A stretch of 64,000 bases of DNA, from assembly GCF_004798865.1 (NCBI RefSeq), contig NW_025335589.1:15800132-15864131 (forward strand), given 5' to 3'. The notes beneath the pieces were generated by a model that saw nothing but the letters and a program-made list of their open reading frames with translations, made no database searches and was not told where the DNA came from. Source of the stretch: Varanus komodoensis. Taxonomy: Eukaryota > Chordata > Lepidosauria > Squamata > Varanidae. Made by a program: the position numbers and the translations under genes. Shown piece by piece: positions 1-11,100 of this stretch. Numbering within the stretch: the first letter of the stretch is position 1; every line of letters begins with the position of its first letter.

Positions 1-2903
1 GCCTGTGAAAGATAAACCAATAAATCTTTTGGAGCTATGGAAACCTTCAGATTTTGCTTTGAGAAGGGGTTAGTGGTGATGTTGGTGGGGGAGGATATGT
101 ACCAGTGACTAAATATGGATCAATACAACTATCCTTCCAAAAGTGAAGACAGTGTGTCTTATAGAGCCTCTATATATAATCATTTAATTTTTACAGCCAG
201 TCATTGCATTACAGATGATTTATCATCTGGAACAAAGCTACTTATAATCATTTCTTTAAAATAATAATAACAATAACCCCTTTGTGGAATTTATTTGCAT
301 GCAGTTGACAGAGAGACTTATATAAATATATTGATTTGTATGATTTCAAAGCTAGCTACATTTATCATAGAATGGACTTGTTTGTAACTGGAGGCTAAAA
401 GTAGGACAAAATTTTCTACAAAATCTTTGGGCTGAAAGTAGGGCAAATTCACTCTCCAAACACCCCCAAATAATGAAAAAGTTCACCTTTGTCATACTTT
501 TTATTTTTGGCTGTCTTTTTCTCTGTACAACTGCATCTGTAGATACTTTATTTTGGTTTTTAAGGGGTCTCCATCCTGGGAAGGGCAATTCATTCTTGGG
601 GAGTAGAAATTTAATTGGGGAGTGGGCAATAGATCAAGGAAGACAATTCAATTAATTATGAAGACAATGTTGCAACAATTTTTAGTTTTCTGGCTGTCGG
701 GCTATCTGGCTGTCAGTGGACAGGACTTGGTGCTCTGTGACCTCAGCAACTGGGCTGGCCCATGGAAAATGATTGCAGGCTATAAAGGATATGGAGTCAC
801 GTAATGGGAGGTTTCTTTACATATAAATATGGAACTTTCTATTAGTTAATTTGTGAAGTGGGGCATAGCTTATAAGGCACCTTGAATTACTTCCTTCATT
901 CTCCCCAGAAAAGTCTTCTTTGAAATGAAAGGAATATATAGATAAGCTAAGCACCCTAGTTCTATTTCTCAGTGAAAATACCAAACTATACATGAAAACA
1001 GAACTTATCTGAGTTAGATATGAATCTTCTGCTTTCATCCATCTGAAAACTAGTTAGTTAAACATGATGCTTTTCTGCAAGGTGAGTTTTTTTCACCATA
1101 GCAGGTGTTGGTGCATGTCGGGGTGGTCAAACCTTGGGGGCCTGTGAGCAAAATGGTTGATCCAGGAGAGTAGTCCCGAAAAACAAGTAACTACCTCAAA
1201 GACAAAACATAATGTAGAGGTGGGGGTGGGATCCAAGACACTAAACATTTCCCTTAAATCTCCATTTTTCAATGGCAACACAACCTGTTTATTAACAGTA
1301 AAAAGGCAGGAGGAGTTGGATACCTTGGTGAGCACCAAGAAAGGTGACTGGTATGGGGGCATACTGGTGCTTACAGGTATTCTGGATTACATCCTGACCT
1401 GATGAATGGTTCCGTACTTGCTCCTTGGTGAGTACTCTTGTGTCCAGCTGGACAGGCAGGTAAACAAGGCTGTGACAGGCTCTCCCTGCCCCAACACTTT
1501 TAGTGTTAAATTTTGCTTTGGGGATGTGGGAGTCTTCAGGCATTTACAAACATTTTTAAGCCTATTGTTTAATCCATTTTCTCTCAAGGCTGCTTCTCCC
1601 ACATGGAGATCTCATGCAATCAGAAATCCTATAATGAAAGTAGAAATGTTGAAATCTGATGAAGCCAAGAATATGTGGGTACATGATGACATGATTGAGG
1701 GCAAACAAAGCAATTTAAAGTGAAAATGAGGCCAATTCTTCTTGATTCTGAATAGGTGTTTTGTAATAAAGGGAAGTAAGACAAATGCATGCATGGATAT
1801 TTGGAAAATTGGAGAACTGCTGAATGATTGATGCATGACGAATGCTTTCCGAAATGGACGAGAGTCTTCATGGAAATGGCCTGCATTTTGGCTCATTTCT
1901 TGTAGGCATGAGCCAACTGGATGTGACCTCATAATATTATTATGGGAGCGCATCAGCTAGAATATCTGTCCACTTTTCCCCTAAAAAAGACCATTAATAT
2001 TGCAATGTGATAACTTCCTTGTTATTTTCCACCTTTTCCTAGCTGTATACTTAAATCTGTCCTCTTTATACATTGCATACTTTTAAATAATATGCTAACT
2101 TTATCGAGGTTATAAATTTATTTTTTCCCTTTGTAATCATCCCAACAATGAATTGCATTTGAAAATGCTCCTGCTTTTCTAACCACAGTAATTTTATGTT
2201 GATTCTTAAGCATGTCTTTTTTTTTCAATTTTTCATTTTCTTGTTTCTCATTATTATCCCATTGACTGACATTCAGTAACAATACTGTGGCATATCTCCA
2301 GAGCATTGACAATTTCTAACTAATAGTACAGCATGAGCTTTTGAAAAATGATTGCTCTAGTTTACTTGCAGAACAAAAGCTAATTTCATAGAGATATTGG
2401 TTTTTAATCAGATGAGGCTAAGTACCGCAGAGAGAGATTGCAGCCTAAAGCAAAAGCTGTGGAGAAATCTTAAACAATAGATATACATTTTTTCAGCACT
2501 CACCACATACTTTGTGGTGTAAGTGTGAATTTAATTTTGCTTCTCTAGCTCTTCCCGTGACTCTGAACAATTCTCACAAATAGCATTTCACTAACTATAA
2601 ATCTAATGAACACATAAGGCAGTTACCCTTTATAATATGCTTGCTCAACTTGAGTTTCGATGGTAGTTCACGTCGTAAATGCTATCCTGATTTTCATAAT
2701 GTGGAAGAAAAGAGAACTGTATTTACTGTGTTCATATTGTTACAAATTTCTTTCACTCCCTTTCATGGTATTATTGAAACAAATTAACTCTTAACAATCA
2801 CTTTTCTGAAAAGAGAAAACTATTGGTAGAATTGACATCTCAAAATGAACAGCTAAGAATGTAAGAAGAGCTAGGGAAGAAACCAATATACTTTTCTAAA
2901 TTA
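1..2903. other. Unique AT-rich DNA, no gene seen
   Basis: No repeat family or coding region is recognisable here. Open stretches are at most about 113 codons and lack family resemblance or splice-bounded structure. A weak direct repeat (related 20-mers near 392 and 431, about 39 bases apart) and a short CTGGCTGTC repeat near 691-717 are visible. The right part (about 2350-2900) has T/A-rich runs without simple repeats and could be conserved non-coding DNA, but nothing in the sequence proves it. Confidence 0.6.
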
Positions 2904-3040
2904 TATCATACCCACTTTCTGTTCCTCTTACTATTAGTTCTTTTAAACTAAAAAGCCCAAATGTTGTGCAACCATTCCTCAAAGGACAGTTGCGCCAGCC
3001 CCCTCATCATTTTGATTGCCCTTTCTTGTATGCTTTCAAG
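2904..3040 (-). mobile_element. CR1-type LINE fragment (3' UTR region)
   Basis: Read on the plus strand this holds the words AAACTAAAAAGCCCAAATGTTG, CCAGCCCCCTCATCATTTTGATTGCCC and CTTTCAAG in the order typical of reptile CR1-like 3' regions in reverse complement. It is a 5'- and 3'-truncated piece with no coding domain. It lies about 100 bases from a second CR1 end in the same orientation. In one continuous copy it would lie on the other side of that end, so the two are probably separate insertions or a rearrangement. The family assignment is from memory of the consensus. Confidence 0.7.
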
Positions 3041-3084
3041 TACGGTATCATTTTAGAGACTGTACAGTATCATTTTAGAGTCCA
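3041..3084. repeat. 22-bp tandem duplication
   Basis: Two adjacent 22-base units (3041-3062 and 3063-3084) share the core GTATCATTTTAGAG and begin TACGG and TACAG respectively. The duplication sits at the edge of the CR1 fragment on its left. Confidence 0.8.
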
Positions 3085-3142
3085 CATGGACTTTCAGAGT
3101 CTGTATGGTGTCTTGGTGGAATGGTGATGATCACAGAGGAAA

Positions 3143-3460
3143 GTCATAGAATCATAGAACAGTAGAGTTGAAAGGGGGTATGAAGGTCATCAGGTCCAAC
3201 CCCCTGCTGTTGCAGGACACCAAGTTACACCATCCCACTCAGATGGCTGTCAAGTTACCTTTGGAATGTCTCCAGTGTGGGAGAGCCCAGCACCTCTGTA
3301 GGCAGCTGGTTCCATTGTCGTATTACTCTGACAGTCAGGAAACTTTTTCTGATATCAAGCTTGAATCTGGGTTGTTGCAGCTTGACTTGATTATTCCATG
3401 ACCTACACTCTGGTATCAGCAAGAAGAGATTTTGACCTTCCTCTTTGGGACAGACTTTGA
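3143..3460 (-). mobile_element. CR1 LINE 3' end
   Basis: The left edge reads TCATAGAATCATAGAAC, the reverse complement of the TTCTATGATTCTATGA microsatellite that ends CR1 elements. It is followed by GGTCATCAGGTCCAACCCCCTG and then by CAGCTGGTTCCATTGTCG and AAACTTTTTCTGATATC, all standard CR1 3'-region words in reverse. The copy is about 320 bp, 5'-truncated, and carries no reverse transcriptase region. The 77-codon open stretch inside it is a by-product of the repeat. Confidence 0.85.
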
Positions 3461-4298
3461 GGGATACATCAAAAGAGGTGCATGGATTTCAGGACAAACA
3501 GAAAACTGAACTGAATGGTGCTCTTTGGATGTGATTAGCATTTGTTTTGAAATAAACCCAGAGAAGAATGCTTGAGGCAAGACTGAGAATCTCATCTCTG
3601 AGGCTGCCAATATGCATTCCATTCCTGGGTATTAGGGATCTACCTGTTTCCAGTGGGGGCAGCAGCAGAGTCCTTGTAGCACTAGAAGACATGGGTGCTT
3701 ACTTCAGACCCCTGCCACTGTCCCCTACCCAGCATGCACCAGTTTGTCATTGCTATGGGGAATCTGTAGGGTGGGCTGTCAGAAAAAATAGTCCCCACTA
3801 CCTTTTTTTTTTAAAGAGAAAAATGGGGACAGAGGGTACTGGAAAGAAAAAAGTAATATTAATTTAAGCATTGGTGAAGGAAAGCTCACATACTCCCAGC
3901 AGGGATCTATGTCATAGGCAATGATCATGTGGTTCTTCCATATGCATGTTCTTCAAGTAATAGGGGACTACATGATGGGCAGCAAGTCCCACTTTGTTCT
4001 AGTAACAAATAAACACCTAGATTAATGTTTAATTTTGAGATATTACCAGGTATATTTTAGTATAGTTTTAGGAGATTTTAAGCCATTGAATACCTACAAA
4101 AACAAAGCAGGTATACCTATTTTAAATAAGTAAGCAAAGTAATAACATGTACATATCAAAATCTCAGTTTCAACTTCCACCTCTGGTTCAGAGAATGCCT
4201 AGCTTGTCCAAATTCATTAGGAAGAAAATAGAGAATGACAGGCATTTTTTTTAAAAGCCTACTTTTTCTTTAAATAATTCCATAGAACAAATTTAAAG
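3461..4298. other. Unique DNA, nothing recognised
   Basis: Mixed-composition sequence with a 99-codon open stretch (3568-3867) that resembles no family I know and overlaps open frames on the other strand. No RNA gene or repeat identified. Confidence 0.5.
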
Positions 4299-4321
4299 TC
4301 TTCTTCTTCTTCTTCTTCTTT
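4299..4321. repeat. (CTT)n microsatellite
   Basis: About eight uninterrupted TTC/CTT units, preceded by AT-rich sequence with short T runs. Confidence 0.9.
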
Positions 4322-6672
4322 GATAGAATCTCTTTATTGAGGAAAAACTGTGAGGAAAAATGACATTGATTAAAAAAAGAAGAAAAGAAAAATGAAGCAA
4401 ATTGCCAGTTGCTGCAGATGTGTGTCAGATTTATCTCTCTGCCAACTTGTGTAGACAATGCTATATTTCTTAAAGCACTTATTTAAAAAGTAATTTCAGG
4501 TGAAAAGTAAGAAATGGAAGTGATTTTGTGCTGAAAGGACTGAGCCAAAACTCCAATCCACAGATGGCACACTGACTCCTCCCCTAATGCAGCCCTTTAC
4601 ACAGAGACCATGATCCCTGGCATTGAACAGAACAGAGACCTGCACATGGACCCGCATGTCCATCACCTGTGTGTGCCTTGGAGCCATCCTGTTCCAAAAT
4701 ATATAAGTTGCCAGAAAATATATGGAAACTTGCAAAGATGAGACATGGATGTAAACAACTGGTGCTTGACTTGCCATTTCATCATGGTCGTTTCTTCTGC
4801 CAAGGAGGCCAGCTGCTGTTGAAGCTGAAGCGGAAGTTTCTTTCTTCAACGGACTGGCAAAAAGATCTGTCTTGCATTTTTCTGCTGTGTCTATCTGCTT
4901 TCTTTGGACCTTGGCTGTGTATGGTGGTGTCTTAGGAATCAATTGAAAAGAAAATGAAAAGGGATCCCCAAAAAGATGACAAAAAGAGATTGATATTTGC
5001 AGATGCACATTTATATCTATAGCGTTTATTTCTAAGGTTGTCGCTATATCACAATGTAAAGAGAAATAGAAAGTGTGGAGGGAAGACTGGGTGACTGGTA
5101 TGCCTTCTTGTACAGCCTCTTATTCAGGGACTGTTGTTGGACATCAGTTTTTAAACCAGAATCAGACAGGACAGCATTTCAAATGTAGGATGGCCCTTTA
5201 GAGAGCAGACTGTCCTCAGAGCCATCCTGTGGCTTTAGCATTACCTAGGAAATATTTCTTCCTACCTACTTAAAAGTTTGAGCTGTGGCTTACGTGAACA
5301 CTGGAACACAACCTTAATATATAACCCAGTTCAAGATGAGCCTCCAAAAAGAAAGCTCTTTGCGGATCAGAGCCGAATGCTTTGTGAGTGCTATATGTCG
5401 GTCGATTGTATAACACCTGAAGTACCATTCACTTCAAAGAATGTGATCAGTGGTTTAAAAAAAAGGAAAAGAAAAAGAGGTAGGTTGAGCACTTGGGGTT
5501 GCTTGCCTCTCTTGCAAACCATATGCTGTTTCACTGAAGTATATTTTCTGCCCTGTCAAGCTGTAAAAGCATTCCGAGAATACATGAACAAGGCTGAATG
5601 GCTATTTTGTATTCAGCGCTAGGTCTGCAAGGTGAACCATTTGCTTGGTGGCTGCTGCTGTGGGATGCTTCTTCAATAACTGTGCCTTCCTGGGTCTTCT
5701 TTGTGTAACAGTCTGCCTGCTTCTATCTTTCCCTTCTTACTCTGCTCTATGTATGTCAACAATATTTTGCTATTGTTGCAGTTAAGTTATACCTCCAGTG
5801 TACACAGTGTATTGAAGAGATTTATTAGCACTATAGACAAAAACCAGTCCCCAAGGAGTTTGCAGTCTGAATATGGTCAGTGGGGGGGATTTTAGAAGGG
5901 ACGGAAGAAAATGAAGAATTGAAAGTTTTAAAGAATCAAAAGGCAGAAGGTGGGGTAAGCAAGAATAACTGCTTTTGATTATAGAAAGAATCTATATATG
6001 TTCATGCTATACCTTTCAGGATAAAGCTCATTAAAGGAAATAGATCTTTAAATGCTCTTCAGGATAATGAACAACTGCATTTTCAGGTGGGACAGTAAAC
6101 ATGGTACCGACTGCAGAACAAAGTGACCATGCTGAGAAAGCAGGTTTAATAAGTCCTATGCAGACTTTTATATGATGTACTTGGCCCATCACAGAGACTT
6201 ATAAGCAATGCAGACAAGTAAGCTTGTGAATGCTTTGCTTTGTCTTTTGCTCACATTTCAATATCTTCCTATCACCGTGTACCCCTCCAGTTATTCATGG
6301 TAAGGTAAGTATGCATTGAGTTATGAATATGTTGTGAGTACAAGGTCCCCTTTCGTTTATTTCTCAACACAAGGAAAAAGAGAAAAACTTAAGACCCTCC
6401 TTGCTTTTAGGGGATAGGACAGTATTAAACTGCAGTATGATCCAGTGCGAACTCTCTTGAAGACTGAGTCACTAGAATGTAATCTAGCATGTACAGATAG
6501 GATGCCATTTTATATCTCACATACAAAATACAAGTACTGCCTTGTACCAGCTTTCAAGAAAGTGAAAAGCAAAAGAAGCTTCTTAAATATTAGCTACTTG
6601 CATTCATCTGTTTCTAGCATATGGTACATCCAATTAATATGACATCTTTCTTTTGGAAGAGATGTTCTTTTG
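4322..6672. other. Unique DNA with two long chance open frames
   Basis: This interval contains the longest open stretch of the window (minus strand 4496-5008, 170 codons) and a 114-codon plus-strand stretch (5278-5622) with a lysine/arginine cluster but no ATG at its start. Neither shows a recognisable domain, signal peptide or neighbouring exon. I treat both as chance, and a spliced non-coding transcript cannot be excluded. No repeat family was recognised. Confidence 0.5.
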
Positions 6673-6908
6673 AGAAGCACTATGATATAGTGGTTATAGT
6701 GTTGGACTGGGACTTGGGATTTCCAGATTCTAGTCTCCACTCAGCCACTCGCAAGGGTGACCGTGGGCCAATCAGAGACTTTCCACCAACTCTCTTACGG
6801 GGTTGCTGTTGTGAGAATACAGTGAGAAGAGAGGAGGAGAACATTGCAAACTGCTTTCTGTCCCTTGCTAGAGGAAGAAAGGCAGGGTATAAATTTAATG
6901 TAATAACA
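6673..6908 (+). mobile_element. tRNA-derived squamate SINE
   Basis: The head AGTGGTTATAGTGTTGGACTG followed by GATTCTAGTCTCC matches the A-box/B-box arrangement of a tRNA-derived SINE. The body CTCAGCCACTCGCAAGGGTGAC, the ACGGGGTTGCTGTTGTGAG stretch, and the tail AGGCAGGGTATAAATTTAATG are the usual body and tail of this squamate family, which resembles MIR in layout. Full length is about 235 bp, moderately diverged. Confidence 0.8.
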
Positions 6909-7729
6909 ATGATTGATGTATCATATCATTTTGGGAAGCTGTAGCTTATGCATTCATTTTGCTGTAATACTATAATTTTTTTAAAAAAAATTGTATCAGG
7001 AGATGGGTTAGCTATCCCCCATTGAAAGACCAGGGCAGTAAACAATACAGTAAAAAAGCAACACAGTAAAATGCAACAATTAAATCAATTCTAGCCCAAA
7101 GAAACAGCAACACAAATCAATAAAAGCCAGCCCAGCCATAAAATGCCAGTTAAATTTTGGAAGATGCTGAAATATCTGGACCAAACCAGACCTACAAAAC
7201 AAAACCTTCACCTGTTTATTTAAGCCAGCCTGACCTGGAAAGACATCAAAGTTGGACACAGTTGAGTTTTTCTTGTAAAGGGATTCTAAACTGGTATAGT
7301 GTAAGGTCAAAAGGGTCAAATCCTAATTTCCACCAGAGACCAACTGTGGGGAATTAAGACGGGCTGAATACTGGCACACCCATGTTATCACTGGCAGAAG
7401 GCACTCAGGTAAGGAGAGACTGGAACCAAAGCTCCCTCAATGTCCCACTATGGCACTGGATCAGGCTGACGAATGGCAGAGCCATTTCCCTTCTCAAGCC
7501 AATGTGAGTGGTAAACCAGGAAAGATCAGCCAGTTAAAGAAGGAAACTAGCCACTTCCTTCACTGGCCACAGTCAGTGGGACTGACTTTGGAAGTTGTGG
7601 ATCCTCTACCACATAGGACAGTACTCCTTTTTATTTACTAAAAGCACAGTCCTATATATGCATACTCACAAGGGTGTCTCATTTTGCTCAACAAGGGCTG
7701 CTTCCAAGTGTGTGGCCAAAGGATGGCAG
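6909..7729. other. Diverged low-complexity and unique DNA
   Basis: The part at about 7020-7150 is rich in CAACACAGTAAAA-like words and resembles the decayed, reverse-oriented A-rich portion of an old LINE or SINE, but I cannot place it. The remainder is unique with no credible coding frame. Confidence 0.4.
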
Positions 7730-7823
7730 CCTTACAATGCAGTCATATGCACGTCCATTCAGAATTTAGTCTGTTGATTTCAGTGGGGCTTACTCCCAGA
7801 AAACTAAGTGTATGATGGCAGCC
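7730..7823. repeat. Short palindromic dispersed repeat (MITE-like)
   Basis: The ends are imperfect inverted copies: ACAATGCAGTCATATGCACG on the left and AAGTGTATGATGGCAGCCT on the right. The centre holds TTTCAGTGGGGCTTACTCCCAG, a word found in a very common squamate short repeat. Related, more decayed copies lie at about 7885-7965, 47005-47055, 52350-52426 and 62105-62290. The inverted-repeat form suggests a non-autonomous DNA element. The family name is not known to me. Confidence 0.55.
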
Positions 7824-7884
7824 TTTATCAGTTGCATTATTTGTACATGGTCAGCATGTTCTTTGATAAAATATATTTGTCCAA

Positions 7885-7965
7885 GGTGTGATCTACCTGA
7901 AAATTAGCCTTATTGAAATGAAAGGGACTTAATCCTGAGTAAACATGCATAGAATCATTCTGCAA
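7885..7965. repeat. Second copy of the short dispersed repeat
   Basis: Carries TTGAAATGAAAGGGACTTAATC and GAGTAAACATGCATAGAATC, the complementary half of the same family as the copy at 7730. Confidence 0.5.
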
Positions 7966-9679
7966 TAGCAAAATGTCTTACATGTTCTAATATTCTTTCT
8001 TGTTTTTTCTGAAAAAAGGGGTAATTTTATAAGGGTATACTTTGTTGTCTATAAAAAGTTTGTTCTGTTTTTCAAAACAGCCCAGATACACAAAGGCCTT
8101 TCAAAACATGAAGAGACTGAAGAGTGTATTTTGATTCTTTTGTATACTTTGTATAGCATCTGCAATATGAAGTGATATTTATTTTTCCATGAGATTCTCT
8201 TGGCTCCGCTGACCTTCTGAAGTAATTGATTCCTGTATGTTAACATGCATCACTTTATCTTACTTGATACTCAGTGCAGTTATCTGTAGAGAAGCATTAA
8301 TCTAAGCACCTCCATTTTATTTTATTTGCTGAGCCGGAGACTTTTCTGTGGTGGGTGACTGACTTATTGTTACCTTTCCTCTTTCATATGAGTTCCATGG
8401 AAGACAAAAGTGAGGGGATGTCAGTGTTACACATCCACTTCATTTGTATGAGGAATAATCTTGACATCAGAGGCAAGACAATCTGTCATTTCCGGTCAAT
8501 ACCCTTTGAAGTATAATTAAACAAATGTCTGCAAGTTCCTCAAATAATCTGGCTCTTCTTTCGAAGAGGCAAAGGTTAATTAGCAGAAACAGCAATTCTT
8601 TGTACTTGCAGACCCCTCCACACATTTGTATAAATCCCACCTGCACAGTTTTAACATTTCTTGCCTGGGTCTCCACAGATGCCCACAAGTTTCTTCTCTG
8701 TGTTGAAACCTATGCCTTCCAGAACACAAATGGTAGGAAGAACATAGCTGCAGTGCTAGGGAGACCCTTCCTTGCTGTGGCCCTGGAGGTGACCTAGAGT
8801 CTAGCAAATTTCCTGATAAACACAGGAGGACTCTCTATGCAACTCTGAGGAGGTAGTTTAGGTAGCAGGGTGCCCTTATAAGGTTTTCAGGAGGGAACAG
8901 TAGGGATCAGAGCATGCCCTGTATAAGGGACTTTATTGAGAAGACGAAGCAAAGAGCAACTTAAGGTTAGCTGGTGAAGCCTGTCCCAGAGACAAGAGGG
9001 CCAGATAGGGAATGAGAACTGAAACTGGCTGCACAGTGATACTTGAGCATTCAGGATCAAAAGAGAAAGACAAAGAAAGAGTTACATAAAAGAGTTCTTT
9101 TTCTGTTTGTAGCCTAGTCATGCAGGTATTTTAATCACATGGGGAACCTAAGGATAGACAATGAGATCCCCACTTCAGACTTGCTCTTCTAACCCTTTGA
9201 GGCCAGGTCACAGCAGTGGGGTGAGGTCCCTTTCTTCTTACTCATATGAGCAGGGAGCACTCAGATAGGGTTATAGTGTTGTCTTCCTTGAAATGCAAGA
9301 AGATTAGACATTGCAATAGTAAATCTAAGAAGCCCCTGGCCATGTGTAGTGGATGGAATATTTCTGGTTCTACCTCAGTAAGTCAGTACAAATGCATTCC
9401 ATGCAGAAAATTTAGCTGCACATAGGAAAAGATAATCAGCTAATTTTTTTTTGATCACAAAAGCTGATTATCAGTACATGTATTTTGGTTTTTATTATTG
9501 TAAACTGTCCTGAGGGAACCTACCAGTTGCATAGTATAATTAATTTAATAACTGGTGGCCAAATGGTGACATGTGGGAAAGGGGTTTAATAGTAAGTGAA
9601 TGGAAGCTGCTTTCAGTTCCTTGAAAGAACAGTGCCATGATGCCGCTGCACACTGGTATATGTATATGCGTATTAAAAG
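7966..9679. other. Unique DNA, nothing recognised
   Basis: AT-rich in the left half and more balanced around 8480-9130. Open stretches on both strands around 8525-8807 overlap each other, which argues against coding. No repeat family placed. Confidence 0.5.
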
Positions 9680-9802
9680 ATTGAATCACTTTTTCTACTT
9701 CTGGTTGCCTCCTCTTTAAAAACAAGGAGTCCTGTTTGGGAATTGAATCACTTTTTCTACTTCTGGTTACCTCCTCTTTAAAACAAGGAGTCCTGTTTGG
9801 GA
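9680..9802. repeat. Recent 62-bp tandem duplication
   Basis: Two adjacent units, 9680-9741 and 9742-9802, both run from ATTGAATCACTTTTTCTACT to GGAGTCCTGTTTGGGA. They differ by one G/A substitution and one base in an A run, about 97% identity, so the duplication is young compared with the surrounding repeats. Confidence 0.95.
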
Positions 9803-9839
9803 CAGACAACATTTTGTGAGTAAGATCCTCCACTAGATG

Positions 9840-10187
9840 AATTACAGATCAATCGGTCTGAATCAATCCCTGGGAAAATTCTGAGGAAGGCCAAGATTTC
9901 TTCTTGATCATTCCGGAGTGCAAGAAAGAGAATAATGTGCTCCAGTAACAGGAAACCAGATTCTGCCTAGATATCAAGAAAAAAATCCTGACTGTTAGAA
10001 CAGAATGATAAAGGAACCAATTACCCAGGGAGGTGTGGGTCCTCCCACTCTAGAGGCATTGCAGATGCAACTGGACAGCCCTCTGAGAGGCATGGTTTAA
10101 CTTTGTGTTCTGCACTGAGCAGGGGATTGGATCTGATGGCCTTCTGTCCCCATTCCGTTCTACTATTCTGTGATTCTATGATAGATA
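9840..10187 (+). mobile_element. CR1 LINE 3' end
   Basis: Contains CTGACTGTTAGAACAG, ACCAATTACCCAGGGAGGTG, GAGCAGGGGATTGGATCTGATGGCCTT and the terminal ATTCTGTGATTCTATGAT microsatellite in correct order for CR1 on the plus strand. It is about 350 bp and 5'-truncated, with no enzyme domain left. Confidence 0.88.
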
Positions 10188-10289
10188 CCAATGGGTAAAT
10201 ATCCTACCATTTTGAGTTTGATTCCTTGAATTAAAATAGATTTATGTCTGGATCAGTGAAAAACAGTCTTGTAAATGTTTTTAGTATAC

Positions 10290-11100
10290 TTTGCTGTATT
10301 TCTTTACTTTTTTGTTGCTCATTCAGAATTCGTGTAATTTACCTGCAGACCACAAACTTTAAGGAAGTCCGTAAATATTCCAAGTTTAGACCAAGCCCTG
10401 CTTAAATCACATGCTCTTTATTGTCAGCAAACATGTAAGTGAATTAGGAAGGTTGACATCCAATTAACACAGTCCTTTGCAGGTTTAATGAGCAGTGATA
10501 AATTTAAATCCTTTGTTTGGCACTTTTAAAGAAAGTGTAATTACATGTGGAATGAACTAGAGAGATTGTTGTTCCATTGATTCATAATAAATTCCTCCTA
10601 ATTTATTTGTGTGAAGTCACAAGGCAGCTTTTTTGCAGTAGAAGCCATAGGTTATTTAAATAATTCCCTCTGTTGTAGTAATATGCAATAAAACATTAAT
10701 TCCTACAATATGTGGGATAATAACAGAGTGGGATGAGCTACAACACATTTGTTTTTTTTAAAGGCATTCAATTAGTATCATCAAGGATTCTTTTTGTAGA
10801 TTTCCTTGATATCCATTGTGAGAAAAATGCCTTTTGTTGTCTAGGAAACATTAGAGGCTTTATAAAGCAATATTAGGCTTTTAATTAATAAGTAAAGCCT
10901 TCACATGCCAGATTGGTTCAACCCTTAAAATGCAAATAAGTCTAACTACTGTTTCAAAAGTTTTCTATTGAATCATTTGAAGATGTGTCGTTCCCAGGAA
11001 ACATTGCCTGGCATTTTCTTTCAGGAGAGCAGTTGTATCCTGGGGCCGAGAAGCACCTCAGAGGGAGGATTGTGCTGCTGGTCTGTGAAGGGCCACATGC
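10290..11100. other. Repeat-poor, conserved-looking non-coding tract
   Basis: About 800 bp with no recognisable transposon or microsatellite. It is rich in long A/T-biased words with many TAAT/ATTA cores (ACATTAATTCCTACAATATG, ATGATACTAATTG on the reverse strand) and has no long open frame. This texture is common in vertebrate conserved enhancers. Conservation itself cannot be judged from one sequence. Confidence 0.35.

Noticed and set aside
4496-5008. 170-codon open frame on the minus strand
   Set aside because: Longest in the window but without any recognised domain, biased composition or adjoining exon signal. A frame this long is plausible by chance in 64 kb read six ways.
5278-5622. 114-codon frame with a basic cluster (KKRKRKRG)
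   Set aside because: It has no ATG at its start and no recognised family. The basic cluster comes from an A/G-rich patch.
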